This document shows, one piece after another, positions 60,983 to 64,000 of a DNA stretch of 64,000 bases. Each line of letters begins with the position of its first letter. Position 1 is the first letter of the stretch. The notes beneath the pieces were generated by a model that did no database searches, was not told the origin of the DNA, and saw only the letters and a program-made list of their open reading frames with translations. Position numbers and translations under genes: made by a program. This DNA is from Pantoea latae (GTDB taxonomy: Bacteria; Pseudomonadota; Gammaproteobacteria; Enterobacterales; Enterobacteriaceae), in assembly GCF_002077695.1 (NCBI RefSeq), contig NZ_MWUE01000033.1, forward strand, positions 248,001 through 312,000, written 5' to 3'.

Positions 60983-61444
60983 TTAGCGGCGTAGACGGTA
61001 AATATCCGCAAAGTAGAGATAGCCTTTTTTATCGTACTGCTTCTTCAGACGCGCTTTTTCCTCTTCGCTCAGCACGTTGCCGCTCAGCAGCGAGTGGATA
61101 AAAGCTTCGCGCACGTGAATCTCCATATACCAGTCGCCGGTATAGCAATTTTTCAGCGCGCCTCGATCAATATCGTTCACTTTATAGGCGGGATCGATAT
61201 GAAAAAAGAAAAAGAAATTACAGATGGCGAAAATAGCGCAGCAGACAATATATTCCGTCATGCCAAACGAGGCGGAGTAGAGCAGCACGCCCATGGTGAT
61301 AACAAAGAGAAAGCACATCAGGCCATAAAGTCCTGAATATTGTTTAATAAAAGAGACGTCGAAATAAGGTCGATCGTTACGGTTTTCTGCGCGGTTTATT
61401 TGATCCAGCTCCTGCTGCAGCAGGCTGTGTAATTCGTTCTGCAT
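60983..61444 (-). CDS. YlaC-family inner-membrane protein
   Basis: 153 residues. YFDVSFIKQYSGLYGLMCFL, FFFFFHIDPAYKVNDIDRG, CYTGDWYMEI and KKGYLYFADIYRL line up with E. coli YlaC (FSISFIRKHPGLF, CYNGEWY, YDIF). Two hydrophobic segments (about 38-62 and 64-82) anchor it; both ends are polar and cytoplasmic or periplasmic. Function unknown. Confidence 0.82.
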   Translation of the reverse strand: MQNELHSLLQQELDQINRAENRNDRPYFDVSFIKQYSGLYGLMCFLFVITMGVLLYSASFGMTEYIVCCAIFAICNFFFFFHIDPAYKVNDIDRGALKNCYTGDWYMEIHVREAFIHSLLSGNVLSEEEKARLKKQYDKKGYLYFADIYRLRR

Positions 61445-61531
61445 TGTCTCTCTCTCTCCTGAAATAACGGCGAAAGTATAGTGGAAGCGGGTATGTTAAG
61501 ACACCGCTTTCCCTGTGACGAGACGGCGCTG

Positions 61532-62425
61532 TCAGCTCAGCTCCAGCGCCGCAATGACGGCGGCGACCTCGGCGCGCTGTGCGGCGGAAAGCGGCAGCAG
61601 CGGACGGGGCAGACAATCGACGTCGGTCAGCCCCTGCGCGCTGGCGGCGGCGGCCATCACGCGAAGACTGCCGCCGTGCTGGCGAAACAGCGCCCACAGC
61701 GGCTCCAGCCGAGCAGATAACCGGGTAACGCGCTGCGCATCGCCTTGTGCGGCGGCGTCGGTTATCGCTTTCGCCGTCTGCGGAAACAGCCCGCCGCACA
61801 CCGAATACCAGAGATCGCAGCCGGCATTCAGCCCCAGCCCGGCAACCGCGTCGACGCTGACGCCGAGGCTGACGTGCGTTGGCAGAACCGCGCGCAGCTG
61901 ACGAATATGCCCGGAAGCCTTTTCCTCATCGGCCGGCACGCCGGGGATTTTAATTGAGCGCACGTGAGGCAGGGCGGCGATGCGCTGATAAAGCCCTGAG
62001 GTGAAGGTAAAACGCGTGGTGCCAGGATTGTCATACAGGCAGAGAGGAACAGAGACATGCCGCGACACGGTGTCGAACAGGTTGAACACCTCTTCCTCGC
62101 TAAGAGGCTGATAGCTGACAGGCGGCAACAGCAGCGCGCGGGCGCCCGCGCGCTGCGCATCATCCGCCAGATGCAGCACTTCATCAGTACTGACCGCGCC
62201 GACGCAAACCATCACCGGAATATTATCCGCATGCTCCACCGCCAGAGTGGCGACGCGTTGTCTCTGCTGCCGCGTCAGGTAGGCGTAGCAGCCGGTCGAG
62301 CCCAGCGCGCCAATCGCGTCGACTTTCGCCGCCGTCAGGCGCGCCACAAGCCGGACAAACCCCGTTTCATCAATCTTTGACGCCGTGACGGGCGTTAGGG
62401 GAAAGGCATTCAGGCCGGTAAACAT
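61532..62425 (-). CDS. Dihydrodipicolinate synthase/N-acetylneuraminate lyase family protein
   Basis: 297 residues, class I aldolase TIM barrel. LGSTGCYAYLTRQQR (42-56), CLYDNPGTTRF with Tyr131 and VRSIKIPGV with Schiff-base Lys159 are complete. Likely splits or makes a 2-keto acid using pyruvate. It is 31 bp downstream of the XRE-cupin gene on the same strand. It is not DapA itself, since the GSTG is followed by CYAYLT instead of GEAATL; substrate unknown. Confidence 0.85.
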   Translation of the reverse strand: MFTGLNAFPLTPVTASKIDETGFVRLVARLTAAKVDAIGALGSTGCYAYLTRQQRQRVATLAVEHADNIPVMVCVGAVSTDEVLHLADDAQRAGARALLLPPVSYQPLSEEEVFNLFDTVSRHVSVPLCLYDNPGTTRFTFTSGLYQRIAALPHVRSIKIPGVPADEEKASGHIRQLRAVLPTHVSLGVSVDAVAGLGLNAGCDLWYSVCGGLFPQTAKAITDAAAQGDAQRVTRLSARLEPLWALFRQHGGSLRVMAAAASAQGLTDVDCLPRPLLPLSAAQRAEVAAVIAALELS

Positions 62426-62456
62426 AGCACACTCCCTTTATTCTGATGACGCGCTG

Positions 62457-63059
62457 TTAGCGCGCGTTTTCATGAACCGTCATGGTGAAAGCGAGCGGTG
62501 TGTCGCCTGCGCAGGCGTAGCTGTGCGGCACGTCGGTGGCGGCCACGGCGGAATAGCCCGCCGCAAGGGTAAACACGTCGTCGTTTACCGTTAACAGCAG
62601 CGTGCCGGCGGTCACGTGCAGCAGTTCCGTGGTCTCCTGCGGATGGCCGGGAGAGGTAAAGATCTCGCCAGGAAACAGCTGCCACTGCCAGAGTTCCACC
62701 ATGTTCGGTCCGCTGGTGCCCGCCAGCAAACGGGCGCTGCCGCCGTGATCACCCTGCCACAGCACCGGGATCTGTTCTGGCTGAATAAGGTGCACGCCAG
62801 GGTCGCTGGCGACATTAACGATATCGGCGACGGAGATGCCCATTGCCGCTGCGAGACGACAAAGCAATGCAATGCTGGGATTCGCCCTACAGGCCTCTAT
62901 CTCCACCAGCATACCTTTGCTGACGCCTGCGCGGCGCGACAGCTCATCCAGCGACAATTTTTTCTGACTACGGTAAAGCCTGATGCGCGCGGAAAGGGCT
63001 TCGCTGACCGCCATCGCATCAGCACCCGCGTCGGTCGTTATATTGACTTTTTTGGTCAT
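62457..63059 (-). CDS. XRE-family regulator with cupin domain
   Basis: 200 residues. HTH about 25-75 (LSLDELSRRAGVSKGMLVEIEACRANPSI), and cupin about 115-195 (QWQLFPGEIFTSPGHPQET, HVTAGTLLLTVNDDV, VAATDVPHSYAC). It is divergent from the B3/B4 gene by 43 bp and upstream of the DapA-family gene, so it likely controls both. The regulator type often senses small metabolites such as amino acids. Confidence 0.87.
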   Translation of the reverse strand: MTKKVNITTDAGADAMAVSEALSARIRLYRSQKKLSLDELSRRAGVSKGMLVEIEACRANPSIALLCRLAAAMGISVADIVNVASDPGVHLIQPEQIPVLWQGDHGGSARLLAGTSGPNMVELWQWQLFPGEIFTSPGHPQETTELLHVTAGTLLLTVNDDVFTLAAGYSAVAATDVPHSYACAGDTPLAFTMTVHENAR

Positions 63060-63102
63060 CGGTCGATATTATGCAATAAATTAGTCATTAGTGGATTATG
63101 AA

Positions 63103-63792
63103 ATGTCTCCTGCATTGCCGTCAATCAGTTCAGATATCAGCCGCATCGCGCCAGGCTTTCGCGCGTTAAGTATTGTCGTCGAAGCGGCCGCCGTGCGCGC
63201 TCCAGAGGCAGGTTCAGAGGCGCTGCGCGCGGCCTGCGCAGCGGTGCTGGCCGGCGAGCCGAGCTGGGGCGACGCGCATCTCGCCGCCTGGGGCCGTGTT
63301 TTTCAGGCGTTCGGCGCGAAGCCCAAACGCACGCCCTGCTCGGCGGAAGCGCTGCGCAAGCGCGTGCTGCGTGACGGTACCATGGCGTCGCTCGATCCGG
63401 TGGTCGATCTCTATAACGCGGTAAGCCTGCGCTATGCCATTCCCGTTGGCGGAGAGAACCTGGCCGCCTATGCGGGCGCACCAAGACTCTGTCTCGCTGA
63501 CGGCAGCGAAACGTTCGATACCGTTAAAGAGGGAGAGCCTGCGCTGGAAACGGTCGAGGCGGGCGAAGCGATCTGGCGCGACGATATCGGCGTCACCTGC
63601 CGCCGCTGGAACTGGCGGCAGGGTGTCAGAACCCGCCTGAGCGCGGCGGACGCAAATATGTGGTTTATCCTCGAGAGCCTGCCGGAAATGCCGCTCGACG
63701 CGCTTTACGCCGCCGCCAGCATGCTGACGGACGGGCTGGAGAAGATGATGCCTGGCGCCAAAATTGAGATGGCGCGGATCGACGCGCTATAG
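63103..63792 (+). CDS. B3/B4 domain-containing protein
   Basis: 229 residues from the ATG at 63103 (a GTG at 63091 is also in frame). PVVDLYNAVSLRYAIPVGGEN, then GEAIWRDDIGVTCRRWNWRQG match the B3/B4 domain found in phenylalanyl-tRNA synthetase beta chain, here free-standing. Such proteins may act on mischarged tRNA or on amino-acid derivatives; I know of no firm function. Divergent from the XRE-cupin regulator, which probably represses it. Confidence 0.82.
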   Translation: MSPALPSISSDISRIAPGFRALSIVVEAAAVRAPEAGSEALRAACAAVLAGEPSWGDAHLAAWGRVFQAFGAKPKRTPCSAEALRKRVLRDGTMASLDPVVDLYNAVSLRYAIPVGGENLAAYAGAPRLCLADGSETFDTVKEGEPALETVEAGEAIWRDDIGVTCRRWNWRQGVRTRLSAADANMWFILESLPEMPLDALYAAASMLTDGLEKMMPGAKIEMARIDAL

Positions 63793-63804
63793 CCTGCCGC
63801 GCCG

Positions 63805-64000
63805 TCAGGCGCGGGAAGAGAAGATAAAGTGGCTATCGGTTTCGCTGATCAGAAAGAGATTTTTCGCTTCTCCGCTGGGGGAGACAAAAACCACTTCCTC
63901 CCCAATGCTGAGCGGCGCAAACACCTCAACGGGCTGATTCTCTTTTTGAATCTCCAGCAGCATGCGTGACTCAAAGGCGCGATCGGCAACGGTATCGAGC
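63805..64000 (-). CDS. Hypothetical protein (C-terminus only, cut by window edge)
   Basis: The minus-strand frame is open from the right edge to a TGA at 63805-63807. The 64 visible residues include FESRMLLEIQKENQPVEVF, SIGEEVVFVSPSGEAKN and FLISETDSHFIFSSRA, with strand-like alternation. No family is recognised. It converges with the B3/B4 gene, 12 bp apart. Confidence 0.55.
   Translation of the reverse strand, partial: LDTVADRAFESRMLLEIQKENQPVEVFAPLSIGEEVVFVSPSGEAKNLFLISETDSHFIFSSRA

Overview
The window is a gene-dense stretch of a GC-rich gamma-proteobacterial chromosome. BluF, YcgZ, AriR/YmgB, YlaC and DUF1471 proteins are enterobacterial markers. Together with a full malonate decarboxylase operon and a xylitol/lyxose operon they point to Enterobacterales, most plausibly an Erwiniaceae member such as Pantoea or Mixta; the genus is inferred. 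I found no rRNA, tRNA, insertion sequence, CRISPR array or prophage.

Layout. 1-5.0 kb: a sigma-54 enhancer-binding regulator (cut by the window edge) faces a sugar/polyol operon with MFS porter, Gfo/Idh dehydrogenase, hydroxypyruvate isomerase-like enzyme and an orphan sugar-binding protein, behind a recognisable -24/-12 promoter. 5.3-8.1 kb: a DUF1471 peptide and an LpdC-like UbiD decarboxylase divergent from a LysR gene. 8.4-16.4 kb: malonate decarboxylase mdcABCDEFGH and mdcR. 16.4-24.4 kb: LacI regulator, D-lyxose isomerase, xylitol dehydrogenase, xylulokinase and a three-part ABC importer, with twin LacI-type operators. 24.6-27.5 kb: an orphan flagellin with a perfect sigma-28 promoter and a non-flagellin central domain, then LysE, VF530 and a lysine-rich protein.

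27.8-41.5 kb is the least familiar part. Two convergent operons meet at a PadR-DUF2218 fusion regulator. Together they encode a meta-cleavage pathway resembling the homoprotocatechuate route: extradiol dioxygenase, two FAH-fold enzymes, HpaH-like hydratase and HpaI-like aldolase. Added to these are a PhzS-like flavin monooxygenase, an ACMSD-fold protein with altered metal ligands, an SDR lacking the usual Tyr/Lys pair, DUF3500, an NTF2-like protein, RidA, an OprD porin and an MFS carrier. No semialdehyde dehydrogenase is present. Each outer promoter region carries a pair of TAGATATATCTA-like palindromes spaced 17 bp centre to centre, which suggests a single regulon.

41.5-48.6 kb: a small lipoprotein, XRE/MmyB-type regulator, YbfB-type MFS, alpha/beta hydrolase, a possible antisense-strand small RNA, two DUF421 proteins with C-terminal zinc-ribbon cysteines, and an RpiR regulator. 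48.7-53.9 kb: a compact operon of class III aminotransferase, carboxymuconolactone decarboxylase-like protein, polar amino-acid ABC importer and a C45-type NTN hydrolase. 53.9-64 kb: oxidoreductases, DUF1275, AlaX-like editing protein, the BluF/YcgZ/AriR light and biofilm module with TGTACA boxes and a 37-residue secreted peptide missed by length filters, YlaC, a DapA-family lyase, an XRE-cupin regulator, a B3/B4 protein and a gene cut by the right edge.
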